From a virus, in the IMG/VR virus record IMGVR_UViG_3300023174_000036, positions 1 to 64,000 of that record: a DNA stretch of 64,000 nucleotides, one strand, 5' to 3'. The number at the start of each line of letters is the position of its first letter. The first letter of the stretch is position 1. The notes beneath the pieces were generated by a model that did no database searches, had not been told where the DNA came from, and saw nothing but the letters and a program-made list of their open reading frames with translations. A program made the position numbers and the translations under genes. Below are positions 39,549 through 48,430 of the stretch, one piece after another.

Positions 39549-41047
39549 TGCAACATTTTTACGACGGACAAATAAGACGTTACTTAACGCAGACAATGCG
39601 TGTGTTTAGCAATTTTGTAGTCAAGTACGGTGACGGTACTCTAGTACGCATACCAGTGCTGTACGGCGATGCAGATAGACAAGCCGCGAGTATTATAAGA
39701 CAAAACAGTGAAAATAAAATAAACAGCACTCCCCGCATTGCTGTGTATGTGTCCGAACTTAGTTTAGATAGAGATCGTTTAAGTGACAGCAGTTATGTTG
39801 GTAAAATGCATTTTAGAGAACGTGACACTCAAATTGATCCCGCTACTGGTCATGAAACATACAATCAAGCACAGGGTAGAAATTTTACTGTTGAAAGATT
39901 AATGCCAACTCCTTTTAAATTAAAATTAAAAGTTGACATATGGGCCGCAAATACAGATCAAAAATTACAAATACTTGAACAAATTTTAGTGTTGTTTAAT
40001 CCAAGCCTAGAATTGCAAACCACCGACAACTATATTGACTGGACTAGCTTAACAGTTTTAAATTTAAACGATATTAAATGGAGTAGTAGACAAGTTCCTG
40101 TGGGTAACGACACGCCAATTGATATTGCCAGTTTGGGATTAGATACTCCTATCTGGATCAGTCCGCCTGCTAAAGTCAAACATCTTGGTGTTATCACAAA
40201 AATTATCACAAGTTTTTATCAAGATTCAGACACTAGCCCAACTGGATATATTGACGGATTAGGTGAAGATCTAGCAACACCAACTACCACATTATCAACG
40301 TTGTTGTCATCAATGACCACTACAATAAGTCAATATGGCATACAAATTTACAACAAACAAGCTATACTGTTGGGATCAAGCGAAAGCGTAACTCCTCCAG
40401 AACCCACATTAGAAATTCCAGTACGTCGTGGTTCCAAAATCAATTGGCAGGAATTGTTTGATCAATATCCTGGCAAATACGTTGCGGGATCCAGCAGATT
40501 GTATTTGACTCAACCCAACGGGTCGTCAGTTGTGGGCACTATTGCAATTAATGCCTTAGATGCTAGTATTTTAACAGTTGACTGGGATCCAGATACTTTA
40601 GTTACTAACACCGGCATAGACAGCCTTGGAAGATTAGACTTTGAAGGCTCTGTTAATGATAGTCCTGGATATAATGCAAGTACTGGCTATCGTCCTAATA
40701 GTCCAGGAACATTTGATGCTATTGTTAATCCATTGACGTTTAATCCTGGCGCAGTTGCCGCTGGCACTAGATACTTAATTATTGAAGATATTGGAAACAT
40801 TATTAATGCTGATGGTGCAGATGCTTGGAAAAGCACAGGCGGTGCAGATCTCATAGCCAATGCTAACGATATTATTGAATGGACTGGCACACAGTGGCGG
40901 GTTATATTTGACAGTGTTCACAAAGCTGATGTAATGATATGGCAAACGAATATATACACTGGAGTTCAATACTTATGGAACGGAGTTTCCTGGGTCAAGA
41001 GCTTTGAAGGTGAATATAGGGCCGGCCAATGGAAGATAGAACTTTAA
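39548..41047 (+). CDS. gp15: Tail sheath stabiliser (T4 gp15-like)
   Basis: The start MQHFYDGQIRRYLTQTMRV and following FSNFVVKYGDGTLVRIPVLYG, quoted as FVVKYGDGTLVRIPVLYGD, match gp15 of T4-like marine phages. Further conserved parts are AVYVSELSLDRDRLSD, ERLMPTPFKLKLKVDIW and LFNPSLELQTTDNYIDWTSL. gp15 caps the finished tail and binds the neck. It is 499 residues against 272 in T4; the C-terminal 230 residues include G-x-R-Y-L-I-I-E-D-I-G-type repeats shared by marine virion proteins. Confidence 0.85.
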   Translation: MQHFYDGQIRRYLTQTMRVFSNFVVKYGDGTLVRIPVLYGDADRQAASIIRQNSENKINSTPRIAVYVSELSLDRDRLSDSSYVGKMHFRERDTQIDPATGHETYNQAQGRNFTVERLMPTPFKLKLKVDIWAANTDQKLQILEQILVLFNPSLELQTTDNYIDWTSLTVLNLNDIKWSSRQVPVGNDTPIDIASLGLDTPIWISPPAKVKHLGVITKIITSFYQDSDTSPTGYIDGLGEDLATPTTTLSTLLSSMTTTISQYGIQIYNKQAILLGSSESVTPPEPTLEIPVRRGSKINWQELFDQYPGKYVAGSSRLYLTQPNGSSVVGTIAINALDASILTVDWDPDTLVTNTGIDSLGRLDFEGSVNDSPGYNASTGYRPNSPGTFDAIVNPLTFNPGAVAAGTRYLIIEDIGNIINADGADAWKSTGGADLIANANDIIEWTGTQWRVIFDSVHKADVMIWQTNIYTGVQYLWNGVSWVKSFEGEYRAGQWKIEL

Positions 41048-41478
41048 CAGACAAAATTATATGTAGTGGAGCATTGATTTGTTCTCAGGATACCAATAGA
41101 TTTTTATTGTTGCAAAAAGCACACGGTAAACATGCTGGTACTTGGGGACTAGTGGGCGGCACTAATCTCGTAGGAGAAAATCCATGGCAGGGTTTGCAAC
41201 GAGAAATGGAGGAAGAGATCGGTACTCTTCCTTATATTAAAAAAACACTCCCCCTTGAAAAATTTGTCAGCAATGACAGTATTTTTAATTTTCATACATA
41301 TTTTTGTGTAGTAGAAAAAGAATTTATTCCGGTACTGAGTGCAGAACACGATGCATGGGGGTGGTTTGATCTTAGTAGATTACCAAAACCTGTACATAGA
41401 GGTCTTGATTTAAGTTTAAAAAACAAAGTCATTCAAACAAAAATACAAACTGTAATAGATATTATAGATAGTTTATAA
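41029..41478 (+). CDS. Nudix hydrolase
   Basis: The 149-residue product has a complete Nudix box: GTNLVGENPWQGLQ then REMEEEIGT, fitting G-x5-E-x7-R-E-U-x-E-E-x-G-U. Upstream, RFLLLQKAHGKHAGTWGLVGG is the usual strand before it. Such enzymes cleave nucleoside diphosphates linked to another group. T4 NudE acts on dinucleoside polyphosphates, and other phage Nudix proteins may decap RNA. It overlaps gp15 by 19 bp and is followed by a terminator. Confidence 0.9.
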   Translation: MEDRTLTDKIICSGALICSQDTNRFLLLQKAHGKHAGTWGLVGGTNLVGENPWQGLQREMEEEIGTLPYIKKTLPLEKFVSNDSIFNFHTYFCVVEKEFIPVLSAEHDAWGWFDLSRLPKPVHRGLDLSLKNKVIQTKIQTVIDIIDSL

Positions 41479-41481
41479 AAT

Positions 41482-41507
41482 AAAAAAGCCGCATATAGCG
41501 GCTTTTT
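41482..41507. terminator. Bidirectional terminator
   Basis: AAAAAGCCGC-ATATA-GCGGCTTTTT between the rightward Nudix gene and the leftward 1164-aa gene; A-run and T-run on either side serve both directions. Confidence 0.9.
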
Positions 41508-41524
41508 GTTGAGTACAGTTTGAA

Positions 41525-44500
41525 TTAAGCCTGCGCTTCACCCCAACGTAGAACCAAGTTACAAGGAATGTTTCCTGAACCTGACGCACGGTAAACGTTA
41601 ACAGCTAGCACGTCTGGACCATTAGGATATGCACCTCGTCCGCCTAACACTGTATTTGTAAGTTCTTTCAATCCACTTAGATCCAATACGCTTTGTGTTC
41701 CTGGCGCCGCAATGAACGAGAAAACCTGCTCACCCGGTTGCGCATATGGTGGTTGTCCAAATTTGAACGTAACCGTTGTACTTGCAGGAGTAATTGTAGT
41801 AGCATCCGATGATTGGTTAAATGTCACACGATAATACTGTGTACCAAAATATGTTACCAATGATGCAGTATTAACATAGGTACTACCTGGGAATATACCG
41901 CCTTGGTTGACCTCGGTACCCACCGTAGCATTAGTTGCTTCCCAACTTGCTTTTTGGAAGAAGATCTGTGATGTTCTTGTAACTGGATAACTGTTAGTTA
42001 CCGTACAAGTGCTAACACCCGATGTTGCGCCTGTGGCATTTCTACTCATTGTTATGTAATAATACTGAACGCTGTTGAATGTTCCGTAGAAAGTAATAGC
42101 ACTGATTACTGTGTTTGCTGGAATAAAACCACCAGTTTGAGCACTGAGTGCCTGACCAGTTTGCAAACCGTTGGCAATATAAGTGGCATAGTTTGCGGCT
42201 GTAATAAACAAGTTAGGATAATTGCTCAGTGTTGAACTTGACTGTCCAGGGATAATTTCAAGAGCTAGCGTACCTGTTGGAAACGCCGCTGTTGTAATGG
42301 CACTTGTGGTTTGACTTGCGCCGCCTGCCCATACCACTGAACCACCGGAAGCAACTTGTGAGAAACTAGGCAATCCGCCAGCACCTGAAGTTTGTAGTCC
42401 GTTCCAAGTGATATCAGTAACGTTGGTTGGATAATTTTGTGGATTTAATACACCTTCAATAATCAATCCGCCAGTACCAGTGTCAGCTGTAATTTCAAGA
42501 GCTTGTAATAGTAACTGCGCACGATTCAACAGGTCTCTGTCGCCCAAATCACCAATTAGTGAGTTACTTACACTTGGTGCAAGACGAATCAAGAAAGCTG
42601 TTTGTTTGGTAGTAGTTACTTGCAAGTTTGTGCTTTGATAGTTAAACAAGTAGCCGCGATCTGAGTCAAATCCGCCGTCTTGTAAAAAGGCCGAACCCCA
42701 ATGACTGATGTTAGGTGTAGCTGTTTGACTGCAAAACAACACACCTGTGGTAGCAGTATGAGTAGCGGCCGCGCCTGCTGTGAATGTGCGTTGACTACCA
42801 GCAGTGTATATTGACAAATTGGTTGCTCTCACTGCACCTGTTAAATTACCAGCACCTGTTGTGGTGCTCTTGCCAGTGTAGGCAATCAATTCGTTATCAA
42901 TATAAACTGTTCCAGCTGTTGGGAACAGTGTTAGGTCTGCCACTGGAATTGTGTTTGCCACAGCATCAATAGTTGCTGTCAACTGACTTCTTGCGCCTTC
43001 ATTCAGCACTTCATAACGAACTGGACTGTTACCTGAACGCTGATATGCTTCTCTGTTTACGTTGTTGCCTTTGAGTCTGTGTACAAATATGTACTTGCCT
43101 TCTGGACCTCTTAGCATAAAATCAATAAATCCAGCGCCATACCAAGTCCATTGCAAGCCAATCATCTGCATTCTACCAGGTAAGATATTGAAACCGCTTG
43201 GATTGAATGGGCCGTTAGATCCGTCGCAACGGTCAATGTTCCACTTACTTTGTGGCACTATATAATCAATGGTCTTTGCAATCTTAATACCCAATGCAGT
43301 ATTAACACCGCGATAGTCTGGGCTCATGGTCAAACTGGTGTCGTTTGTAATACCAGTAACAATGTGTGTCATTCCGCGAATAACAATACGATCACCCACT
43401 GTCAACTGACTGGTAAATCGTGTGTTCACTCCGTTTAATAAATTACTGTCTGGAATTGCTGTTACGTTACCAGATATTTGGAATGTGCTTGAACGTTTGC
43501 CAACGGCCATGGTCTGGCCGTCATACTGCCAAAACTGTCCATTTTGATCATCAAATGTGCCTGCACGAACAACAGAGCCTGTCCATCTTTCAACAACCAC
43601 AAAACTTGGGCCGTCTAATGCCGCAGTGGTTCCGCCAAGTACGCTTTTGGCAGTTACCGTAAATGTACGTTCATCAACAATAGTGGCCACAGTGTATGTG
43701 TCCATGTAGCCTGAAGTGAATATGCCCCACAAGCTGATAGTTGCACCCACTTGAAGATTATGATCAACATCATCTGTAGTTACGGTAATAGTACTGCCAA
43801 TTGTGGTGCCGCTTGCAGTAACCAGTTTTAAATCATAGTTTGGTGCAAACAACGCACCGGTGTTGTAGTTAATGGCCTTACCAGATTGGTAACGAATATA
43901 TTTCTTGCTCATACGAATTGCCTGAGCACCGTATGCTGGACTACCTGTGCTTAAAATAACGCCGCCGTCAAGTGGACGATGCTGATAGAACGCATCTGGA
44001 CGAGCATAAACTACACCACCAAGTGTGCCAGTAATCACGGCAGCGGCTCTACTTGTGTAAGTAAATGTTGTAGGTGTTGGCACTGATTCAATAAAATATG
44101 GGCCGCCTGCAACTTTGTGATTTTGTGTGTCGCCTGCATCACTGCTGATACTTACTATAATTGTACTGCCAGGAAGTAGTCCATGAGCATTGGGAAAAGT
44201 CACTGTGATAACCGGAGTTGCGGCACCTGAATATGCAAATGACGGTGCACTGATTGATGCACCAGTATAAAAGCCGCCTTTACGCAATTGAATATATGAT
44301 GTGTACAGTGTGTCGCCACTGTTACCCACTGCGGCTTTTGCATAGTAGGTGAAGCTACTGGTTGACGGTGTTGAGAAAATAGTAAACGATCCTTCTGCGC
44401 GGCTAAATCCTGTAACGCCTGTGCTGAGACCTTTGATAGTGAATGGTTGTCCAACTACCATACTGTGCAGTGAACTTGTGGTCACTGTGATTAAACTTGC

Positions 44501-45019
44501 ACCAGTAGCGCCGTTGGTTGTGATGGCACTAACTGTCATGTCAGTGCCAGGAATTTCATAGATGCTTGGATAGCCACGAAGCATACTGACTGCTTGCCAT
44601 TTGGTACCTTGCAATCCGTATTCAAAGTCAGCGTCTAGCATGGAGTAAGGCTGTGAAACACGAGTACGTTCAAACGCATCTGTACCCATTTCCCAAGGAC
44701 GCACTGTTTGTATTGGCTCTTCGCGGAAAATTTGGATAGCGTCGTTGGCGCTGTGTCCTACACTGCTTACTGCAAGAGTAATTGTTGTGATACCGTCTGT
44801 GTTATCCAACACTGTTGTAAAGTTGCTATCATTGGCTCGACTGAAGCTGATTGCAGTATTGGCGTTGGTTGTGTCGGCAAAATTGTAATAAATTATGTTT
44901 CGTGTGGTATTGGTAATAATTAACAGTTGATTTAAATCAACTTTACCTGGTACCTTAATCGTGCCTACACCTGCCGCGCCTGGCGTAAAAACATATTGTC
45001 TGATCTGACTTTTAGCCAT
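41525..45019 (-). CDS. Large virion structural protein (1164 aa)
   Basis: The start MAKSQIRQYVFTPGAAGVG then TIKVPGKVDLNQLLIITNTT is one I know from marine T4-like virion structural proteins. The rest is beta-rich. There are repeated VTTSSLHSMVVGQPFTIKGL-like and VTFPNAHGLLPGSTIIVSIS-like units (each about 80-90 residues, with a G-x-x-I/F-x-V-x-G pattern). A globular part with WNIDRCDGSNGPFNPSG and YGAGFIDFMLRGPEG follows. It probably forms part of the baseplate periphery or fibre base. GGAG precedes the ATG. Confidence 0.65.
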   Translation of the reverse strand: MAKSQIRQYVFTPGAAGVGTIKVPGKVDLNQLLIITNTTRNIIYYNFADTTNANTAISFSRANDSNFTTVLDNTDGITTITLAVSSVGHSANDAIQIFREEPIQTVRPWEMGTDAFERTRVSQPYSMLDADFEYGLQGTKWQAVSMLRGYPSIYEIPGTDMTVSAITTNGATGASLITVTTSSLHSMVVGQPFTIKGLSTGVTGFSRAEGSFTIFSTPSTSSFTYYAKAAVGNSGDTLYTSYIQLRKGGFYTGASISAPSFAYSGAATPVITVTFPNAHGLLPGSTIIVSISSDAGDTQNHKVAGGPYFIESVPTPTTFTYTSRAAAVITGTLGGVVYARPDAFYQHRPLDGGVILSTGSPAYGAQAIRMSKKYIRYQSGKAINYNTGALFAPNYDLKLVTASGTTIGSTITVTTDDVDHNLQVGATISLWGIFTSGYMDTYTVATIVDERTFTVTAKSVLGGTTAALDGPSFVVVERWTGSVVRAGTFDDQNGQFWQYDGQTMAVGKRSSTFQISGNVTAIPDSNLLNGVNTRFTSQLTVGDRIVIRGMTHIVTGITNDTSLTMSPDYRGVNTALGIKIAKTIDYIVPQSKWNIDRCDGSNGPFNPSGFNILPGRMQMIGLQWTWYGAGFIDFMLRGPEGKYIFVHRLKGNNVNREAYQRSGNSPVRYEVLNEGARSQLTATIDAVANTIPVADLTLFPTAGTVYIDNELIAYTGKSTTTGAGNLTGAVRATNLSIYTAGSQRTFTAGAAATHTATTGVLFCSQTATPNISHWGSAFLQDGGFDSDRGYLFNYQSTNLQVTTTKQTAFLIRLAPSVSNSLIGDLGDRDLLNRAQLLLQALEITADTGTGGLIIEGVLNPQNYPTNVTDITWNGLQTSGAGGLPSFSQVASGGSVVWAGGASQTTSAITTAAFPTGTLALEIIPGQSSSTLSNYPNLFITAANYATYIANGLQTGQALSAQTGGFIPANTVISAITFYGTFNSVQYYYITMSRNATGATSGVSTCTVTNSYPVTRTSQIFFQKASWEATNATVGTEVNQGGIFPGSTYVNTASLVTYFGTQYYRVTFNQSSDATTITPASTTVTFKFGQPPYAQPGEQVFSFIAAPGTQSVLDLSGLKELTNTVLGGRGAYPNGPDVLAVNVYRASGSGNIPCNLVLRWGEAQA

Positions 45020-45087
45020 TTATACTATCTCCAATGTATTAAGTTTATTTAGCTTAAATGCAGGGTTCATACTGTAACCTGGGCATT

Positions 45088-45864
45088 TTAGCGTCCTGTG
45101 AAATAAGCAAACATTATGCTGTTTTCCACGTATCTCTTTGTAGCCAACTGACTTGAGTTTGAATTCCATTTTTCGTCCGGTGCTGTGACCGTTGCTGAAG
45201 TGAATCTACCAGTTGATGCAGTGGTTGTGCCAACTGCTGTATTATCTATTGTGCCAGTTACGGCTGGGTTAACTGTTATAGTACCTGTGCCAGTTGGGCT
45301 AAATGTTATAGACTGGTTGGTTGCTGTTGCACTGATTTGCCCAATTAAGTTAGTAGCAACGCCTGCAGTTCCAAGTGTTATTGATCCAGTTGGGCTGACA
45401 GTTACACTGCCGCCAGGACTAACAGTTACACTGCCAGTTGGACTAATTGTGGCGCTGTTGGTAACTGATAGTGTGCTGAATCTACCAGTAGCTGATGTTG
45501 TAGCACCAATGTTTATATTGTTAATGTTACCCGTAACGCTGGGAGACATAGTAACTGTGCCAGTTGGGCTAAGGGTTACTGTGCCAGTTGGACTGAGAGT
45601 TACATTTCCAGTTCCTGCTAGGCTAACTGTTCCTGCAACATTTAAACCGGTCAATGTTCCTAAAATATTAACAACACTTGATCCTAAAGTTGTTCGACTT
45701 AATAATAAATCTCCAGACGATCCTATATAAGATCCTTGCGTTAATTCAAGACGAGATCCAGTGACTGTTATTGTTTGTGTTATTAAATTTCCAGTGGAAT
45801 CTACAACGAAATACGGGCTAGTATATCCGCTTGCTGATCTAAATAGTTCGTAAACAGTACTCAT
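45088..45864 (-). CDS. Repeat-rich tail-fibre-like protein (258 aa)
   Basis: The product contains many short LSPTG-T(V/I)-T units (NVTLSPTGTVTLSPTGTVTM, PTGSVTVSPGGSVTVSPTG) and blocks of type INNINIGATTSATGRFSTL. It ends MFAYFTGR after a TKRYVENS motif, usual for fibre or adhesin stalks. First of three neighbouring leftward genes with the same repeat family. Probably a thin beta-structured virion fibre. No enzymatic motif. Confidence 0.6.
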   Translation of the reverse strand: MSTVYELFRSASGYTSPYFVVDSTGNLITQTITVTGSRLELTQGSYIGSSGDLLLSRTTLGSSVVNILGTLTGLNVAGTVSLAGTGNVTLSPTGTVTLSPTGTVTMSPSVTGNINNINIGATTSATGRFSTLSVTNSATISPTGSVTVSPGGSVTVSPTGSITLGTAGVATNLIGQISATATNQSITFSPTGTGTITVNPAVTGTIDNTAVGTTTASTGRFTSATVTAPDEKWNSNSSQLATKRYVENSIMFAYFTGR

Positions 45865-45874
45865 AAATTTCTCA

Positions 45875-46549
45875 TTAACTCATTATCATACCGTAGGCAG
45901 CGGCCAAAGCCGCGGCATATCCCACGGTAACTGCACTGGAGGCACCTGCTGGTTGTGCTGTCATTCTAACTGTGGTAAATCGACCAGCTAGCGGCGCACC
46001 AAGGCCAACGCTAACATTATTCATACTACCAGTTTGTGCGGGATTAATAGTTACTAAACCAGTACCAGTTGGGCTTATACTGATGTTGGCGTTGTTGCCG
46101 TTAAATGACACGTTGCCGGTTGAAGACAAAATAGTGAATGTTGCAGGTGCTGGTGTTGTTGCTCCAAAAACAACATTATTAATATTGCCAGTCACTGTGG
46201 GATTCACAGTTAGCGTGCCAGTTCCAGTTGGACTGATAACAATATTGGCATTGTTTGGGCTAAAATTCACTGTTGACAATGCTGTCAATCCGTTAAATGT
46301 GCCTGCTGCCGGTGCAATAGCACCAATAACAATATTGTTGATTGCACCAGTAACTGTGGGATTCGCTGTTAAAGAATTAGTCACAGTTAAATCTGTAATA
46401 GTTCCGCTGGTATTAAGAGTTACAGTATTGGTAACTGCATTGGTCGTAACAGAAATGCCGCCAGCTGGCTGAATAGTAAGTGTGTTATTTGTTGAATTAA
46501 GACCAATAGTGGGTTGGCCAGCTACTGCTAAGTAGGTATATCCGTTCAT
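45875..46549 (-). CDS. Repeat-rich tail-fibre-like protein (224 aa)
   Basis: Built from about three copies of a unit with VTGAINNIVIGAIAPAAGTF, then NISISPTGTGLVTINP. Gly/Thr/Asn-rich, beta-type, ends AAALAAAYGMIMS. It overlaps the 46546 gene by ATGA, so it is translated with it. Paralogous in repeat unit to its neighbours on both sides; likely a virion fibre component. Confidence 0.6.
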   Translation of the reverse strand: MNGYTYLAVAGQPTIGLNSTNNTLTIQPAGGISVTTNAVTNTVTLNTSGTITDLTVTNSLTANPTVTGAINNIVIGAIAPAAGTFNGLTALSTVNFSPNNANIVISPTGTGTLTVNPTVTGNINNVVFGATTPAPATFTILSSTGNVSFNGNNANISISPTGTGLVTINPAQTGSMNNVSVGLGAPLAGRFTTVRMTAQPAGASSAVTVGYAAALAAAYGMIMS

Positions 46550-47739
46550 ACTGATGCTCCAAGTAGTATAGATTTCAATTGACTCAAGGCTATCAAATAC
46601 TCGCCCTGTGTTGATGTTGATTCTATTGTGATAGTAGTAAATTGTGCTGGCGCTGGAGTTGTTAATCCAATAGTTACATTGTGCATAGCTCCTGGTACAG
46701 CTGGGTTTATAGTCAATGTGCCTGTGCCAATTGGACTAATAGTTATAGTTTGACTATCGGCAAATGTCACATGTCCGTTTGCTGACAAACTACTAAATGT
46801 TCCAGCCCTTGGTGTAGTTGAGCCAACACGTACATTATTAACATTCCCCGGTGTAGCAGGATTAAATGTCACTGTACCGCTGCCAGTTGGCGACATGGTT
46901 ATTTGTTGATTGCCGTCTGTCATAGTGACTGAGCCACTGGCCGACAGTTGTGTAAATGTTCCCGGCTTGTTATTAGTACTGCCAATAGCTACATTGTTTA
47001 AGGCGCCACCACTTGTTGGATTAATAACAAATGAATTACTAATTGCCAAATCAGTAATACTTGTCAAATTAAGTGTAAGTGTATTTGAAGTAGCGTTTGT
47101 TGTAATTGTTAGCGAACCGTCTGTGTTAACAAAATTCATTTTTGAAAATACAAAATCAGACGTTAGTGTGCTTTGTCCAGGAACTACAATATTGTTTATA
47201 GCACTTACTATAATAGACCCAGCATCATCAAGTTCTAAAAAGCCGTTGGGCAAATTAGAATTATTCCAGTTTCTCAACACACCCGCTTCACCGCCAAGAT
47301 TGGTTGCATCGCCCGTTACTGTAGGAATCCCAATAGGATTTAATCTTTCAGAATACGTTGCTTTGAATGTTAATTTGATATCCGCTAATGGAGTAACGCC
47401 ATCTGGTTGAAAATAAGGTGTTGCTATCAGTGTAATTCTTGAATTGTCAGAAGTTGCTGTGAACTTGACTAGATCTATTCCCAAGTTAAGTCTACCATAA
47501 CTCATTACGGATACTTCGTTTACTCGGGCTGAGACTAACAAGTTCACGTGTTCAACATCGTTGACTCCACGCTCGATTACAATCTCGTAAGCCGCTGTTG
47601 AGAACTCGCCTGCCATCCACTGATCAACCACCGTGGTATTAGGCACACGTATTTCTTGCCCTTTAAAGGAAAAATTTGCGCCGTTTCTAAGTTTAAGAGT
47701 GTTTCTTAAACCCTTTATAAAAAAATCAGAAAAGTTCAT
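46546..47739 (-). CDS. Tail-fibre-like protein with N-terminal attachment domain (397 aa)
   Basis: The N-terminal 190 residues (MNFSDFFIKGLRNTLKLRNG, then VVDQWMAGEFSTAAYEIVIER) look like a virion attachment domain. The C-terminal 200 carry three copies of the same NNV-x-IGSTTPRAGTFSSL / ISPIGTGTLTINP repeat as the two following genes. A late box is at 47760-47766. It probably heads a three-gene fibre operon. Confidence 0.62.
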   Translation of the reverse strand: MNFSDFFIKGLRNTLKLRNGANFSFKGQEIRVPNTTVVDQWMAGEFSTAAYEIVIERGVNDVEHVNLLVSARVNEVSVMSYGRLNLGIDLVKFTATSDNSRITLIATPYFQPDGVTPLADIKLTFKATYSERLNPIGIPTVTGDATNLGGEAGVLRNWNNSNLPNGFLELDDAGSIIVSAINNIVVPGQSTLTSDFVFSKMNFVNTDGSLTITTNATSNTLTLNLTSITDLAISNSFVINPTSGGALNNVAIGSTNNKPGTFTQLSASGSVTMTDGNQQITMSPTGSGTVTFNPATPGNVNNVRVGSTTPRAGTFSSLSANGHVTFADSQTITISPIGTGTLTINPAVPGAMHNVTIGLTTPAPAQFTTITIESTSTQGEYLIALSQLKSILLGASV

Positions 47740-47759
47740 AGAGTCTCGCCATTACAGTG

Positions 47760-47766
47760 TATTTAT
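47760..47766 (-). promoter_or_regulatory. T4-type late promoter box
   Basis: ATAAATA on the minus strand, 20 bp upstream of the ATG at 47739; start of the fibre gene set. Confidence 0.6.
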
Positions 47767-47831
47767 TCATAGTCAGGATTATTGGTCAGCCTCTTAAAAA
47801 CTGCTAAATTACTATAACTAAGGAGTTAAAC

Positions 47832-48404
47832 ATGGGTCGTTATTCAGAGTATTTCCAAGATATTTGGAAACTGCAAGCAAATCGCAAAGTGTTAGGGTTA
47901 ACACTATTCGGGGTAATTTATGATAATTCAACCCCTTTTACACCAGGTAATAAATTAATAGTAGCCGAAGGCGTTGCTGAAGCACTGTCAATATTGTCAA
48001 AAAAGGGTTACGATTTTTTAATTATTGCTGGACAACCTCCCAGCAAAACACGTAATCTAGATCAAGTGGATTTTGAAAATATCCTTGGTGCAACTCGTGA
48101 ACTGATGCAATCAACAAATTCTAGAATAAAGAATGCCTACTATGCTCCGGGTACAGATAAAAATGACCCATATGTCAAACCCAATACCGGTATGTTTGAA
48201 CGTGCTGGCAGTGAAAACCAGCTGACTTGGGAAGAGATTTATTATGTGGGTGCGGAAATTAATGACGTCAAAGCCGCAACAAAAATGAAAGCAATGCCTA
48301 TCCTTATCAAATCTGCTAGTACAAAAACCAAAGCATTTGAATTAACACATCAAATAAAAGTCAAAGAGTTTGGCAGTTTATTAGAATTTGCTAATTCAAT
48401 ATAA
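47832..48404 (+). CDS. Degenerate HAD-fold protein (GmhB/HisB-N-like)
   Basis: The 190-residue product follows the HAD order of heptose-bisphosphate phosphatase GmhB: motif I region LGLTLFGVIYDN, then TPGNKLIVAEGVAEALSIL, YDFLIIAGQPP, VKPNTGMFERAG and IYYVGAEINDVKAATKM. The nucleophile and acid Asp (family D-x-D-G-V-I) are replaced by T and F, motif II S/T-N by A-G, and the first motif IV Asp by Ala. The KP and last Asp remain. It should lack phosphatase activity and may have become structural or regulatory. AAGGAG lies before the ATG. Confidence 0.6.
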   Translation: MGRYSEYFQDIWKLQANRKVLGLTLFGVIYDNSTPFTPGNKLIVAEGVAEALSILSKKGYDFLIIAGQPPSKTRNLDQVDFENILGATRELMQSTNSRIKNAYYAPGTDKNDPYVKPNTGMFERAGSENQLTWEEIYYVGAEINDVKAATKMKAMPILIKSASTKTKAFELTHQIKVKEFGSLLEFANSI

Positions 48405-48430
48405 AAAAGGAGCTTAACGCTCCTTTTTTT
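48403..48430. terminator. Bidirectional terminator
   Basis: AAAAAAGGAGC-TTAAC-GCTCCTTTTTT between convergent genes (HAD-like rightward, carbamoyltransferase leftward). Confidence 0.9.

Noticed and set aside
45185-46472. Long plus-strand frames opposite the fibre repeat genes
   Set aside because: They are antisense shadows of Thr/Val/Gly repeats (Pro/Val-rich), without ribosome-binding sites; the minus genes have coupled starts and fibre motifs.
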